Shown here: piece after piece, positions 35,400-45,919 of the stretch
Position numbering within the stretch: the stretch's first letter is position 1
Layout of the letters: the number at the start of each line of letters is the position of its first letter
NCBI RefSeq assembly: GCF_024679095.1
Contig: NC_066517.1
Location: forward strand, 21,087,540-21,151,539
From: Eriocheir sinensis
Taxonomy: Eukaryota; Arthropoda; Malacostraca; Decapoda; Varunidae
Direction of reading: 5' to 3'
Length of the DNA stretch: 64,000 bases
Made by a program: the position numbers and the translations under genes
Notes under the pieces: generated by a model
The model's input: the letters and a program-made list of their open reading frames with translations, nothing else
What the model was told of the DNA's origin: nothing
Databases searched by the model: none

Positions 35400-35950
35400 G
35401 GTGAACACTACATCACTATTCCCTTGAGCTTCAAAAGAAAAAAAGACGCCTACATAAAGAGAACAGGTTAAGATTCTACATTTCGCATCCTCTTTCAATT
35501 AAATTATAAGAGGGTAATTATCAACAAACATCCCGGGATTAGCATCATTTACGAGTGTTTGACGGTGTGGAAGTACGCCCACACACTTGTAGGGAAAGGG
35601 AGGGAGGCTAGGGGGAGGAAGAGGAGGGGTAAAGGGAGAAGGTTGAAGGGAGAGGAGCGGGGGGATTGAGTTGGATGGATGGGGGGGGGGGGGGTTATGG
35701 TGCAGGTGGCGGGCATCACGCAACATAACACAAGACATGCTTAGCGGGTGTCGAGTTTACGCGCACCGGGGCATTCATTACGATTCACAATACTCTGTTC
35801 ATCTCTTTATATTCCTCCCTTTTTTTCAATCAACGTTTCTTGGTGGTGGAAGATTTCTGGGCCAAGTGCAAATTCACTTCCATTCGTGTCCGCAGTTTTA
35901 AGTCGAATGTATTCTGTTAATTATTATGTTCCTGGGTCTTTTTTACATTT
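35400..35950. other. Mixed DNA with a G-run, no gene seen
   Basis: Contains a run of about 13 G near 35681-35694. Nothing else recognised. Confidence 0.55.
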
Positions 35951-35961
35951 ATTTATTATTA

Positions 35962-36002
<41 letters not shown>

Positions 36003-36036
36003 TATTATTATTATTATTTATTTATTATTTAGGACT
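35951..36036. repeat. (TTA)n array at the 3' end of a retroelement
   Basis: TTA with TTTA variants. In the orientation of the adjacent minus-strand element this is a (TAA)n tail immediately after its 3' terminus. Confidence 0.95.
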
Positions 36037-36960
36037 TAACATAAGAAGAACATAAGAACGTGAGGAGTCTGCAAGAGACCGGTTGGCCTATACAAGGCAG
36101 CTCCTGTACACTCAGCCCCACCTTACCTTACCATCCATGGCTTTATCTAACCTCTTCTTGAATGTATCTACGGTATTGGCACCCACAACATGGCCCCCAA
36201 GCCTGTTCCAGTCGTCCACCACTCTATTGGTGAACCAATTCTTGCCTATGTCTTTGTTGAATCTTGATTTGTCTAACTTAAAACCATTGCTACGCGTCCT
36301 ACCTGGCTCTTTTACTCTGAAAATCTTATTGACATCCCCTTTATTAAAGCCCTTCATCCATTTATAGACTTCGATCAAGTCTCCTCGCAACCTTCGCCTT
36401 TCTAGGGAGTGTAGATTTAACTGCTTCAGCCTGTCTTCATAAGGCAAATTTCTCACCCCATGAATCATCTTTGTCATCCTCCTCTGTACAGATTCTAACA
36501 TCTTGATATCCATTCTATAGTAGGGGAACCAGAACTGAACTGCATAATCGAGATGAGGTCTAACTATTATAGTGCTAAGTAAAGTTTGAGGATGACTTCA
36601 GCGCTCCTATTGCTTACGCTCCTTGAGATGAAACCAAGTACTCTGCCCGATTTTTAGCCTGAATGCATTGAGCCCTAGGACGGAGGTCAGCGCTCACTAG
36701 GACTCCCAAGTCTCTCTCACGCCCAGACCTACTTAGAGGAGTGCCATTTAAGGAGTAATTGTGTGAGGGGTTATTCCTACCTACACTCAGAATGATACAC
36801 TTTCCGACATTGAATTCCATCTGCCACTTCCCCGCCCAATCATATACTCTGTCAAGCTCACCCTGGAGAACGCTAGCGTCAATGTCCCCCTGTCCTGTCC
36901 CTGTCTTTTCTCGTTTGGGGAACTTGATCATCGTATCGCTTCTGGCGGTCATGTTGATTC
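36037..36960 (-). mobile_element. CR1/L2-type non-LTR retrotransposon remnant
   Basis: On minus, a C-terminal RT module is well preserved from about 36560 to 36112. VRPHLDYAVQFWFPYY leads into KMLESVQRRMTKMI and YEDRLKQLNLHSLERRRLRG, then WFTNRVVDDWNRL and TFKKRLDKAM. Upstream (36952-36614) lies the post-catalytic region with LQGELDRVYDWAGKWQMEFN and KCIILSVGR, plus RDLGVLVSADLRP. The YADD position is damaged (SDTMIKF remains), and a frame break separates 36614 from 36560. The 3' end carries CATAAGAACGTGAGGAGTCT, also found at 14009, followed by the (TAA)n tail. The fingers and palm core are absent, so the copy is dead. The conserved C-terminus matches what is known of CR1/L2-like elements; exact family is not determined. 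Confidence 0.88.
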
Positions 36961-37187
36961 AATCACTGGTCGGTTCTATACTCCATACGCACAATCCGAG
37001 TCCTCATCTTTTCTTTTTATTTTTCTTCACACTCTCCCTCTCGAGCTGCATCCATTTCTCACTCTCACACTTCCCCCTCCTTTCCATCAGGCCTTTGCGA
37101 GGATTTTTCATACTTTAATTTCTTCACGTTATTCCAAACCTTCTCTTAACTTAGCAGTATCGCCAGCATCCTGAGCCTATCCTTTAA

Positions 37188-37368
<181 letters not shown>

Positions 37369-37590
37369 ACATTGTTATTATTATTATTACTATGCTGATT
37401 TCAATCTCGAGTATTACTTTTCCACTCCTGTCTTTGAGAAACTCAACTACTCCAGTTCTAATCCATACACTCAATAAAACTAAAGTTCTCGCTATTCTTT
37501 TTATTTTAGCAATCCACTGTCTCACATTTTGTGGTGGAGTGTTGTTGTTGTTATATTTATTTATTGTAAATATTAGTAGTAGTGATTATA

Positions 37591-37616
37591 AGCATCACCA
37601 TTATTATTATTATTAC

Positions 37617-37680
<64 letters not shown>

Positions 37681-37682
37681 GT
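37591..37682. repeat. (TTA)n array
   Basis: About 90 bp of TTA with one ACT variant. Confidence 0.96.
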
Positions 37683-37870
37683 TATTTGATTTATGGAAAC
37701 ATGCCATGATTAGGGGCAAGAGAAGTAGATATGGGCGTGTGAAGCTAAATATATTCACCTGGGCTTCCGTTTCATTACATTCATATAACATAACACCTGG
37801 ATGATAAAGTCTCCTCGTTTACCTGATAAGTGATTTGTTCAAGCTCTGAAGGTTAAAGTTCAGACCCTTG

Positions 37871-38330
37871 CCAATATATTGAAGCTTAGTCTCATTAATT
37901 ACACTCATTATCATAAAAAAATTCTGGCTTCTGCTTTTTCTCGCGCACCTAATAAATATTGCGCTAATACGATTAAGGATGATGATGATATGATGACAAG
38001 GAGGAGGAGGAAGCGTTGATAGGGAGGAATTACACCAATATATCACGCATTTACCTTTCCTTATTTCCACATTACTAAAAACACCCAAGAGAGTTAAGTT
38101 TTCTCGCTCTGACGATGAAGGAGAAGTGGGAGGAGGAGGAGGTTTGCAGAGATAATTTAGAATCCTACCAATATATTCACACACTTTCCGTTAATAAGTA
38201 ACACCCACACTACTTAGAACACCCAAAAGAGACATGTTTTCCTCGCTCTCTTTCCTAAATATTACGCTGTGGCTGTGGCGAAGAAGAAAAGGAAGCAGCT
38301 AGCAGGTCCTCAAACGAAAAAATAGTCACG
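37871..38330. repeat. Three diverged tandem copies, about 130-165-bp period
   Basis: CCAATATAT begins at 37871, 38035 and 38168. The second and third copies share a following TTTCC word, a TTA-ACACCC(A) word and a TTTTC(C)TCGCTCT word before a GATGA/GAAG-rich segment. The repeat sits within the presumed first intron of the minus-strand gene whose exon 1 is at 38398-38479. Confidence 0.55.
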
Positions 38331-38397
38331 TATACTTTCCCTCAATTACTCCATATCACCTGCAAACACACCTGGATGCTGCCTTTCCCACACTCAC

Positions 38398-38479
38398 CTA
38401 AGTACTGAGCCGAGACACTGAAGGAGGAGGAGACAGCGAGTAGGAAGACCCAAGCCGCAGGAAACAGCGAGGGAGACAT
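38398..38479 (-). CDS. First coding exon of a secreted or membrane protein (signal peptide)
   Basis: ATG at 38479-38477 has A at -3. The 27 full codons encode a classic signal peptide: a short polar start (MSPS), a hydrophobic core LFPAAWVFLLAVSS, then SFSVSA followed by QYL, with likely cleavage after SVSA. The exon ends at 38398 with a strong 5' splice site, G|GTGAGTG (intron starts at 38397), leaving one base of the next codon. Phase-1 introns after signal peptides are typical of extracellular proteins. Upstream are a CCAAT box, an Inr+DPE core promoter and a four-codon upstream ORF. The remainder of the gene runs leftward and was not found, so its function is unknown. Exon coordinates are well supported; that the gene is expressed is inference. 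Confidence 0.72.
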
Positions 38480-38665
38480 GCTTGCTCCTTTCCTCACGCC
38501 GCTCGCATGTCTCAAGTCACAACACAACACACGCACCAACGCTTCACTCACTCACGGAGACAGGAACGCAACCCAGCAACGTCCTCCCCGCTCCACTGCC
38601 CTAAGAACACTGCCAGTGCCCCGGCCGGCCTCCTCTTCTCACTGGGGCGCCGCTAGCCAATCACA
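38480..38665 (-). promoter_or_regulatory. Core promoter and 5' leader of the minus-strand signal-peptide gene
   Basis: In minus-strand order: GATTGG (inverted CCAAT) at about 38662-38657, then GGCAGTG with the initiator A at 38611, then GGACGT beginning exactly at +28 (38584-38579). GGACGT fits the DPE consensus RGWYVT. The initiator fits the arthropod KCAKTY consensus in five of six positions. No TATA box lies at -30. The leader to the ATG is about 132 nt and contains an upstream ORF, ATG at 38508 to TGA at 38494, of four sense codons. Local sequence is GC-rich compared with both flanks. Confidence 0.6.
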
Positions 38666-38739
38666 ACCCATGCCCAAGCCAGCCAGCGCCATCTATCAGC
38701 GGTCCCGGTCACTTATATGATGCCCTGAGCTTTTCAACA

Positions 38740-39225
38740 CATATCTCTACCTGTTGATGCTCCGTTCCTTCCTCACTCACTCATCTCCCTCTTCTGAGCC
38801 GACTCTCCCTCCCTCCCTCCTCCCTCCCTACCTACCTCTTGTATTTGTCATATAAAAGGTATTTCGATACAAGTTTTATCTCCAACACCTCTCACTTCTC
38901 CTCCTCCGTCTTCTCTTCCTCCTCCTCTCTTCCCTCACTGATTCATATTTTCCTCTATACCTTCTTTCAACCTAGACTATACCTTCCCGCCTACCTAACA
39001 ATCCTACCTACCTATACCCCGTACCCTCAGCATCCTTCCTCGCTCCCTCCCTATCCTAAGGTGTTTACAGGTGTTTCAGTACAAGTTTTATTATACCTTT
39101 CGGTTCGTCACACACGACTCAGATGTCATTCAGGCGAGAAAAATTTTAACGACACGATGATTCCAATATATATTTATGAAAACGCCTGTGTTCATGTTTG
39201 TGTGAAGGGTGGGTGTGGATGTTGT
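38740..39225. other. C/T-rich upstream DNA, no gene seen
   Basis: Contains short CCTCCCT words. No exon or element recognised. Confidence 0.5.
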
Positions 39226-39290
39226 GGGGGGGGGGGGGGGGGGTAAGGGGGGATGTGTATGTATGTGTGTGGGAGGGGGTGCGCTTCGCT
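39226..39290. repeat. G-run and GT-rich sequence
   Basis: A run of about 16 G at about 39227-39243, then GGGG and GTATGTGTGTGGGAGG. This could form a G-quadruplex. Confidence 0.85.
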
Positions 39291-39354
39291 ATGTATTAAG
39301 TATAGGCTTGCAAAGTTAGGGACAGAAGCGGAAAAGTTAAATAGTGTATACAGT

Positions 39355-40170
39355 CAAGTTAGGTGATGAAACATGAGACGCGAGAAGGAAGAGATGAAAG
39401 GCAGGAATGGGATGGGAAGGGAAGGGAAGGGAAGGGAAGGGAAAGTTAAAGAAAGGCTGAGGAAGGGAAAGGAAGAAAAGGGAAAGAGAAAGGAAAGTGA
39501 AGAAAGGAGGAAAGAGAAACGAAGATAATGAAATATACGAGACAGGTGGGGTAGGAAAGGAAAGATGGGAAGGAGAGGGAAGGAAAGGGACGGGAAGAAA
39601 GGGATAAGAAAGGGAAGGAAAGGGAAGGGAAGAAAAGGGAAAGGAATGAAAGGGAATGAAAAGGGGAAGGTAAGGAAAGCAGAGAGGAGGAAAGAGGAGC
39701 TAAAATAATAAAGAATGAAAAAAATGGCATGGAAAGTGAAGGGAGGGGAGTCACAACGAAATAATGTGTAGGGAAGAGAAGGGAAAGCAGAGGAAGGTAA
39801 GACGAAGAGAAAGTCGTGAGGTAGGGATGAGAAAGGAAATGGAATGGAAATGGAGGAAGAGGAGAGGAGGGTGAAGTAAGGTGCAAGGTAGAGAGGTGAG
39901 GAAAAGAGGAGAACTAAGACAAAAGAAAAGAAAAAAAGAGGTAAGAAAAGCATAGAAAACAAAAGAAGAAGAAAAGAAGTTAGGAAGGGAGGTAGGGAAG
40001 AAGAAAAAAAATGTGAGGAAGAGGTAAGTAACGAGAAGAAATGAAAAGGTTAGAAAAAAAAAAAACAGGTAAGACAGAGGAAGAAGAAAGAAAAGGTGAG
40101 GATACGAAGATTTAAGTTACAGATAAAAAAAGGTTAGGAAAAAAAAATAATAAGACCAGAAGAAAAAAAA
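39355..40170. repeat. Purine-rich low-complexity DNA with (GGGAA)n
   Basis: GGGAA pentamers at about 39415-39443, with further GGAAG/GAAAG-rich sequence. Minus frames are Phe/Pro/Leu/Ser low-complexity. No gene. Confidence 0.8.
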
Positions 40171-40187
40171 GTGAGGAACAGGAAAAG

Positions 40188-40189
<2 letters not shown>

Positions 40190-40259
<70 letters not shown>
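40190..40259. repeat. (TC)n microsatellite
   Basis: About 34 TC units. The sequence from 40260 to 41235 has C-runs near 40326 and 40387, then T/C-rich DNA, with no gene seen. Confidence 0.97.
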
Positions 40260-40261
<2 letters not shown>

Positions 40262-41232
40262 TTAGAAATGAGGGCACGGTTGAAATAACTTTCCCCAACA
40301 CCGGCATTGTCACTCCCTCCAACCCCCCCCCATTTACCCCCCGTCACCCCGCCCCTTACACTAACAACCCCACCACCCATTACAGCCCCCCCCCCATTAC
40401 CTGCTCTCCCCAACCCATTAGATCCGCCCTCACCTTTACTCTCTATGATGCTTTTACCTCCTCTCACTAACGCTTCTCATCTCTCTTCTTGAGCTCTCAT
40501 TATTCAGCCTCCTCCTCTTCCTCCTCTTCCCCCTTTCTCATCATTATACTTGCTTCTTCTTCTTGTTCTCTTCCTCTCCTTCTTTCTGTCTCCACATCAT
40601 CGTTTTATTTTATTCTTCCCCTTCCCTTCACTTTCCAATATGATCTCTTTGCTACTCATTTTTTTTATTTCCATTTATATTTCTGTACTTTTTTTTTTGC
40701 TTTTATCCAACTCCAATTTCCAATCATCTCCTCTAACCTCATCTAGTGTTCCCTCTCTACCTGCCCTTCTCTTTCCTCCTCCCATTTCTCTTTCTCGTCT
40801 ACAGTTTCTCTCCCTTGCTCTCCTCTCCCTCCTTTACCGTATATCTCACTCCCCTCCAATTACCTCTCCCCCTTCATCTCAATCTTTCCAATATCAGACA
40901 TAAAAACGATATTTCAGTGCCATTCACGTATTTTGTATTTTTACTCTTGCTCAGGTAACGTGTTTTCCTTCCTGTTTTGATCCTCTTTACGGGAAAAAAT
41001 GTTAAAGTCTACCAAGGAAAGTATCCAATCGATTCAGCTTTGCATCATATATTTTTCGTCCTCTCCCATTTTTTTATTTTCTTTACAACCCGAGGACTAG
41101 ATAAAGAGATCAGAGGGATGTTTATTGAATTTCTTTCTTACTTTTTTATATTCGTACCTTCGATCGAGAGTTTTTCAGTTTTATTTTAATCAAATCGTGA
41201 CATTTACGAGGTCTTTAGTTAGTCAGTTTATT

Positions 41233-41687
<455 letters not shown>

Positions 41688-41914
41688 GAAAAAATGTATA
41701 TGAATAAAAAATGAAAAACATTCTGTAAACACACGACTCTGGAGACAAACTTATGAGTAGGTACCCTTTCGCCTACGACATTCATCTCGCACAGAAAACG
41801 AGGAGTTTCGTCTTGGACAACTTTCAGAACATGACAAATTTAAAAAAGGCGTCTAGCGCGTTCCAGTTTCGTAGAAAGTTTTGTTTTATGAGTTTCATTG
41901 CAGAGGCCCCGGCA

Positions 41915-42057
41915 AGACTTACTGACTGTTGATTGACGTTGTGATTAATTGCCTGATTGTGTACCTGATTAGTTAATTGGCTGGTGCACTGATTGACTGG
42001 CTGGCGGACTGAGTAAAATGGTGACTGACTGACAGGCTAAAAGACGGAATGACTGAC
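41915..42057. repeat. TGAC/TGATT-rich cryptic repeat, left part
   Basis: GACTGACTG, TGATTGAC and CTGATTG words are spaced irregularly. The same composition resumes after the SINE at 42346, so the SINE interrupts an older tetranucleotide-type array. Confidence 0.7.
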
Positions 42058-42345
42058 AGGGGAGGCGGTGGCTGAGTGGTTAGTGTGTGGGCCCCGCGTT
42101 AGCCGCGTCATGGACGACATGGGTTCGAATCTGCCGCTACCACTTGGGAGCTGTCCTGAAGACCATCTAACAACCCGGACCTTAGAAGAACTGTTAAAGT
42201 GAATCAAGATATAGTTCCGTATGGCAGCATGAGCCAAAAGAGGATGGCGCCACTATAAACACTTGCCTGCGCCACAACGGGCTGGGGCCGCCCATCAGAC
42301 CCTGTCAAGAGAGCCTACCGGCGTCACAGGCGAAGATATAGAAAA
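42058..42345 (+). mobile_element. tRNA-derived SINE (family A, fairly complete)
   Basis: The head GGAGGCGGTGGCTGAGTGG, then TTAG, contains a pol III A box (TGGCTGAGTGG). About 45 bp on, GGGTTCGAATC is a near-perfect B box. The tRNA-unrelated body includes CTGTCCTGAAGACCA, AACCCGGACC, GCAGCATGAGCC and ATAAACACTTGCCTGC. It ends in GAAGATATAG and an A-run at about 42338-42345. A second diverged copy is at 50698. It is flanked by TGACTGACAG-like words on both sides, which may be a target duplication but cannot be separated from the surrounding TGAC repeat. Confidence 0.85.
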
Positions 42346-42445
42346 AAAGATTGACTGGCAGGCTGACAGACGAAATGACTGGATGGCTAACGGAAAGAAT
42401 GAGTGACTGAATGAGTGGCTGCTTGACTGACTGACTGACTAAAAC
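42346..42445. repeat. TGAC-rich cryptic repeat, right part
   Basis: Continuation of the pattern before the SINE, ending in TTGACTGACTGACTGAC. Confidence 0.7.
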
Positions 42446-42589
42446 TGTAATGCAAACTAAGGTCAAGAAAACTCAAGAGAAAAAGAAGCGATGAAAGAGG
42501 CACAGAGAAGCAAGGTAATGTAATCGGAGGTGTTTAGTTTTTAAAGAGGTAGAAACATTAAACTTTCCTCCCATCTTTATTCCTTTCTT

Positions 42590-42655
42590 TCTTCTCTCCT
42601 TCCTTCCTTTATTTATTTATTCCTTCCTACCTTCCTTCCTTCCTTCCTTTCTTTT
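42590..42655. repeat. (TTCC)n / (TTTA)n tetranucleotide repeat
   Basis: CCTTCCTTCC words flank a short TTTATTTATTTA run. From 42656 to 42966 I see no gene. Confidence 0.8.
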
Positions 42656-42964
42656 ATCGCGTTGAGCTTTGTCCTTGAAAAATTAGAAAGCGGTTAAATC
42701 AGAATAGTTTTTAGACCGGTATTCTCTAGACGCTTTCGGCTCTCATAACAAATATTTTCAAAGGCAACAAATAAGATTATTCGAGTTCTCATAAGTATTT
42801 TTCACATTCATGGGCCAGAAGCCTTGTCAACCTATCACTGGGCTCGTAAAACTACCCATGGAAATACTAACAGAATAACATCAACGAGTGGGTGTGTAGG
42901 CCCCGAAATGTATAAGAATATGGATTTAAGAAGGTTGTATTAGCTGCTTCGGTCTAACGTGGCC

Positions 42965-42966
<2 letters not shown>

Positions 42967-43042
<76 letters not shown>
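42967..43042. repeat. (TC)n microsatellite
   Basis: About 38 TC units, abutting the 3' end of the next retroelement fragment. Confidence 0.97.
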
Positions 43043-43048
<6 letters not shown>

Positions 43049-43130
43049 AACAAAGGAGACGGCTCAAGGGCAACAAAAAGTGTAGAAAAAAAGGCCACTG
43101 CTCACCGCTCCCACAACAGACAAAAGTAAA
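43043..43130 (-). mobile_element. Solo 3' end of the jockey-like element family
   Basis: TTTTACAACAAAGGAGACGG, then CTCAAGGGCAACAAAAAG, GCTCACCGCTCCCACAACAG and ACAAAAGTAAAGA, matches 57174-57265 closely and 48726-48800 more distantly. Those copies are the 3' untranslated ends of RT-bearing elements, so this is a severely 5'-truncated copy of about 90 bp. Confidence 0.85.
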
Positions 43131-43665
43131 GACGTTTTCTTCTTTTTCTTAATTTGTTCTTCCAAGGCTTCAAAAAATCATATTATGTCTACATTTAAAA
43201 GAATTTCCTCGGTGTTGATTAAATAATTGTTTCCCTTCCTCCTATCGCTTTCTTTCCTCTTCTCTTTGTCTTGTATCTTGTCTTTCCTTTTCTTTTTCTG
43301 TTTTTTCTTGCTTTGTTTTGTTTTCTTTTTATTCTCTTCTCTCCTCTTTCAATCTTCACACGAATGCAGAATATAACTTAATTTCCGCCATCATCTTTCA
43401 CCGCTAGTTTTTTCTTTAAACCTAAGGGCGTACGGGGAAAAGAGATTATAGGAGAATAGAGGAGGAGGGGAGGAGGAGAAAGAGGAAGCGGAGGGGAAGG
43501 AAAACGGGGAAGAGGGGAGAAGGAGGAGAAGAGAGCAGTGGAGGGGAGAGCTCAGTGGCTCTAAAAGATTAAACAAACTGAAATCACGTTTTAATATTTT
43601 CTCTCTCTCCCTCTCTTCTTTGTCTGTAAAAAGGGTTAGTCAGTGCTAAAAACTGATGATATAGA
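43131..43665. other. T/C-rich then purine-rich DNA, no gene seen
   Basis: T-rich to 43400, then GGA/GGGG-rich to about 43555. No motif recognised. Confidence 0.55.
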
Positions 43666-43667
43666 TG

Positions 43668-43668
<1 letters not shown>

Positions 43669-43701
<33 letters not shown>
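43669..43701. repeat. (AC)n microsatellite
   Basis: About 16 AC units. Confidence 0.96.
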
Positions 43702-43703
<2 letters not shown>

Positions 43704-44039
43704 GCCTCACTCCATAACTTTCATAAATTCATCTCCAGCGTTTCTTTCTCTTAAATCCGTCGGAAAAGGAGTTTATTTCCCTGCTTTTTCCACCCCATAA
43801 TTCATACTGCTTAAATACACGAGGGAAATAATAAATAACTGCACAGAGGGGGAAGGGCGCAGAGTACCATATTTGCGTTGGTGGAAGGAGGGAAGGGATG
43901 TAACAAAAAATAACATTATGATGGAAATAAAATAAAAAGATATATACATGGAGAAAATAAATGAAAGGGAGAACGGCAAAGCAAAGATTAGCTATGTATT
44001 AAAAAAGCTTGTCTGTGGATGTGTAGCTGCCTCTTAGAG

Positions 44040-44260
44040 TTTTTTATGTGTCTTTTTAAGCCCAAAGACAAAGACCAAAGGCAGAATAGAGAGAGCAGGA
44101 GTCTCCAATACGCTGTTTCCCTAAAATACGAAACGGAGAGCCGAAAATATCGATCAAATCTGGCTTTAGAGACGTTTTAATACTCGCCTCAAGAAAGAGT
44201 TCAAGTCACAGGAAGAAGAAAAGACAGACAAAGGAATGAGAGGATGATTATGCTAGTTAA
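44040..44260 (-). mobile_element. Probable decayed copy of the jockey-like 3' region
   Basis: AAGAAAGAGTTCAAGTCACAGGAAG, then AAAAGACAGACAAAGGAA (about 44191-44237, shown here in pieces with gaps), parallels CTTGAAAGAGTTCAAGTCGT, then AATACAGATGAAGGAA at 48868-48915. Similarity fades on both sides. The assignment is tentative. Confidence 0.4.
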
Positions 44261-44434
44261 CGGAGGTGTACGAGACTGAAAGGACTCATGAGGGATGTTT
44301 GACCCGCTGAACATTTATTAACTTTCCCCTTTTATCCTTCTTACAGTCTTCGTTTTCTTTCGCTCATCCTCGCCTCCCGTTTTCTTTCTTCCTTGTCTCC
44401 CAACACGTGCTCCGTTCGAATATGATGTGACTCT

Positions 44435-44442
<8 letters not shown>

Positions 44443-44505
<63 letters not shown>
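44443..44505. repeat. (TC)n microsatellite
   Basis: About 31 TC units. Confidence 0.97.
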
Positions 44506-44508
<3 letters not shown>

Positions 44509-44564
44509 AACGTCAATGCTGTTTTTTCTTTTCTCATTGTTGGTAACACTGCCTATTGGTCATC

Positions 44565-44820
44565 GTCTGTATCTGTGGGTCTGTCTGTGTATCTGTCTGC
44601 TTGCCTATTTGTATGTGTGTCTGTCTCTCTGCCTGTTTTCATGTTTGGTTGTCTGTCCGATTGTGTGTCCGTCGGTCTTTGTGTAGTCAGTGTTTTCTTA
44701 TTGTGTGCGTCCTGCTGTTTGGCCGTCTTTTATCTTGGTTCTCTGTCTTTCAGTAGCTTGTTAACTGTTTGATGGCTACTATGTTTGTCTGTCTGTGTCT
44801 GGCTGGCTTGGTGTGGGATA
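44565..44820. repeat. TCTG-rich cryptic repeat
   Basis: CTGTCTGTGTATCTGTCTG-type words lie over 250 bp with frequent substitutions. A similar block lies at 51880-52090. Confidence 0.7.
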
Positions 44821-44989
44821 TGAGGAGTAGGGTGGAGCAATCTGAGAACTCCATCATCACCACCGTCAGACAGAGCTCGGCCTATGTGTGTAGATCTATG
44901 CGGTGTTAATTATTTAAGTGTACGTATATGTATCTCGCTCGATTTCTTGTCTTGTTTTTTTTAAATATGCCGTTGGGCGAATTGAAACT

Positions 44990-45031
44990 ATCATTATTAT
45001 TATTATTATTATTACTATTATTATTATTATG
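44990..45031. repeat. (TTA)n run
   Basis: About 13 TTA units with one interruption. The sequence from 45032 to 45300 shows no gene. Confidence 0.9.
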
Positions 45032-45310
45032 AGTTATGGCAAGTGGTTTTGATCTCCTTTTGCACTTTTCTCTTTTTCCTTCCTACAATAAAGTAAAAAG
45101 AAGTACAGAGGCCAAAAGGAAGAGATATTTCAGCATTTTTCTTATTTTTTCCTTTCGCCTCGGGAAAAAAAATACTTCATACGGCTCCTATTTTTTCTCT
45201 CTCCTCCTCAGTGACTAATTTATCCACTTGTCTCCCTGAATGTCACGCCTTCTTTATTACAGTTTTACAGATGTGATGGAGGGTAGGTAGAGGGGATTAA
45301 GGGGGAAAGG

Positions 45311-45592
45311 AAGAGGAGGAAGAGTTCAGGGAGGTGGGGGTAAGGGGAGGAAGAAGTCGGGCGATAGTAGGGAGAAGGGGAGGGAAGGTAATGAAGAGGA
45401 GGAAGAGTTCAGGGAGGTGGGGGTAAGGGGAGGAAAAAGTCGGGCGATAGTAGGGAGAAGGGGAGGGAGGGTAAAGAAGGAAGAGGAGGAAGAGTTCAGG
45501 GAGGTGGGGGTAAGGGGAGGAAATAGTCGGGCGATAGTAGGGAGAAGGGGAGGAAAAAGTCGGGCGATAGTAGGGCGAAGGGGAGGTATTGT
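45311..45592. repeat. Tandem array, 83-87-bp unit, three copies plus a partial
   Basis: GTTCAGGGAGGTGGGGGTAA begins at 45324, 45407 and 45494. Each copy is followed by GGGGAGGAA, AAGTCGGGCGATAGTAGGG and AGAAGGGGAGG. An extra AAGTCGGGCGATAGTAGGGC at about 45558 is a partial fourth copy. Copies are nearly identical, indicating recent amplification. Confidence 0.93.
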
Positions 45593-45613
45593 AAAGTTGA
45601 GGGCATACGCTAT

Positions 45614-45872
45614 AGGCGCGCGTGGCAGCGGTGCTCATCTCCGTATTGGCCCTTGAGCCTGTGGAGGGACGAGTCCATTACCCAAGGCCATTGTGACATC
45701 CAGGTTACCACAGTTTACCTTCCCCAGGTTTTCCCCAGGTACCCATTTATCGACCAGCCCCAGAGGGAGGATGAATAGCTGGGTGGGTTGCACGCCGACT
45801 ACCCGGGTCAGGGTTCGAACCGGAGCCAGCGGATTTCTAGGCAGGGACACTAACCACTAGACCACGGAAACA
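45614..45872 (-). mobile_element. tRNA-derived SINE (family B)
   Basis: On minus, TCCGTGGTCTAGTGGTTAGT at the right end resembles the 5' half of a tRNA (A box TGGTCTAGTGG). About 30 bp later GGTTCGAACCC is a perfect B box. The body continues with GGGGCTGGTCGATAAATGGG, TACCTGGGGAAAACCTGGGG, TAAACTGTGGTAACCTGGAT and GGCCTTGGGTAATGGACTCG. The left boundary is approximate. The tRNA part is too altered in its 3' half to be a functional tRNA gene. Confidence 0.85.
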
Positions 45873-45919
45873 AATGTAAAAGTAAATAAAATAGAAAAGA
45901 TAAAATGGAAAACAAATCG

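Noticed and set aside
36112..36513. A host gene related to RT C-termini
   Set aside because: The element 3' end, (TAA)n tail, frame breaks and absence of introns mark it as a retrotransposon remnant.
38342..38551. Upstream start at 38551 for the minus-strand exon
   Set aside because: The codon at 38551-38549 is GTG, not ATG. The first in-frame ATG is at 38479 and begins a clean signal peptide.
45800..45872. tRNA gene on minus (TCCGTGGTCTAGTGGTTAG head)
   Set aside because: The B box is present but the 3' half does not fold with the 5' half, and a long SINE body follows.
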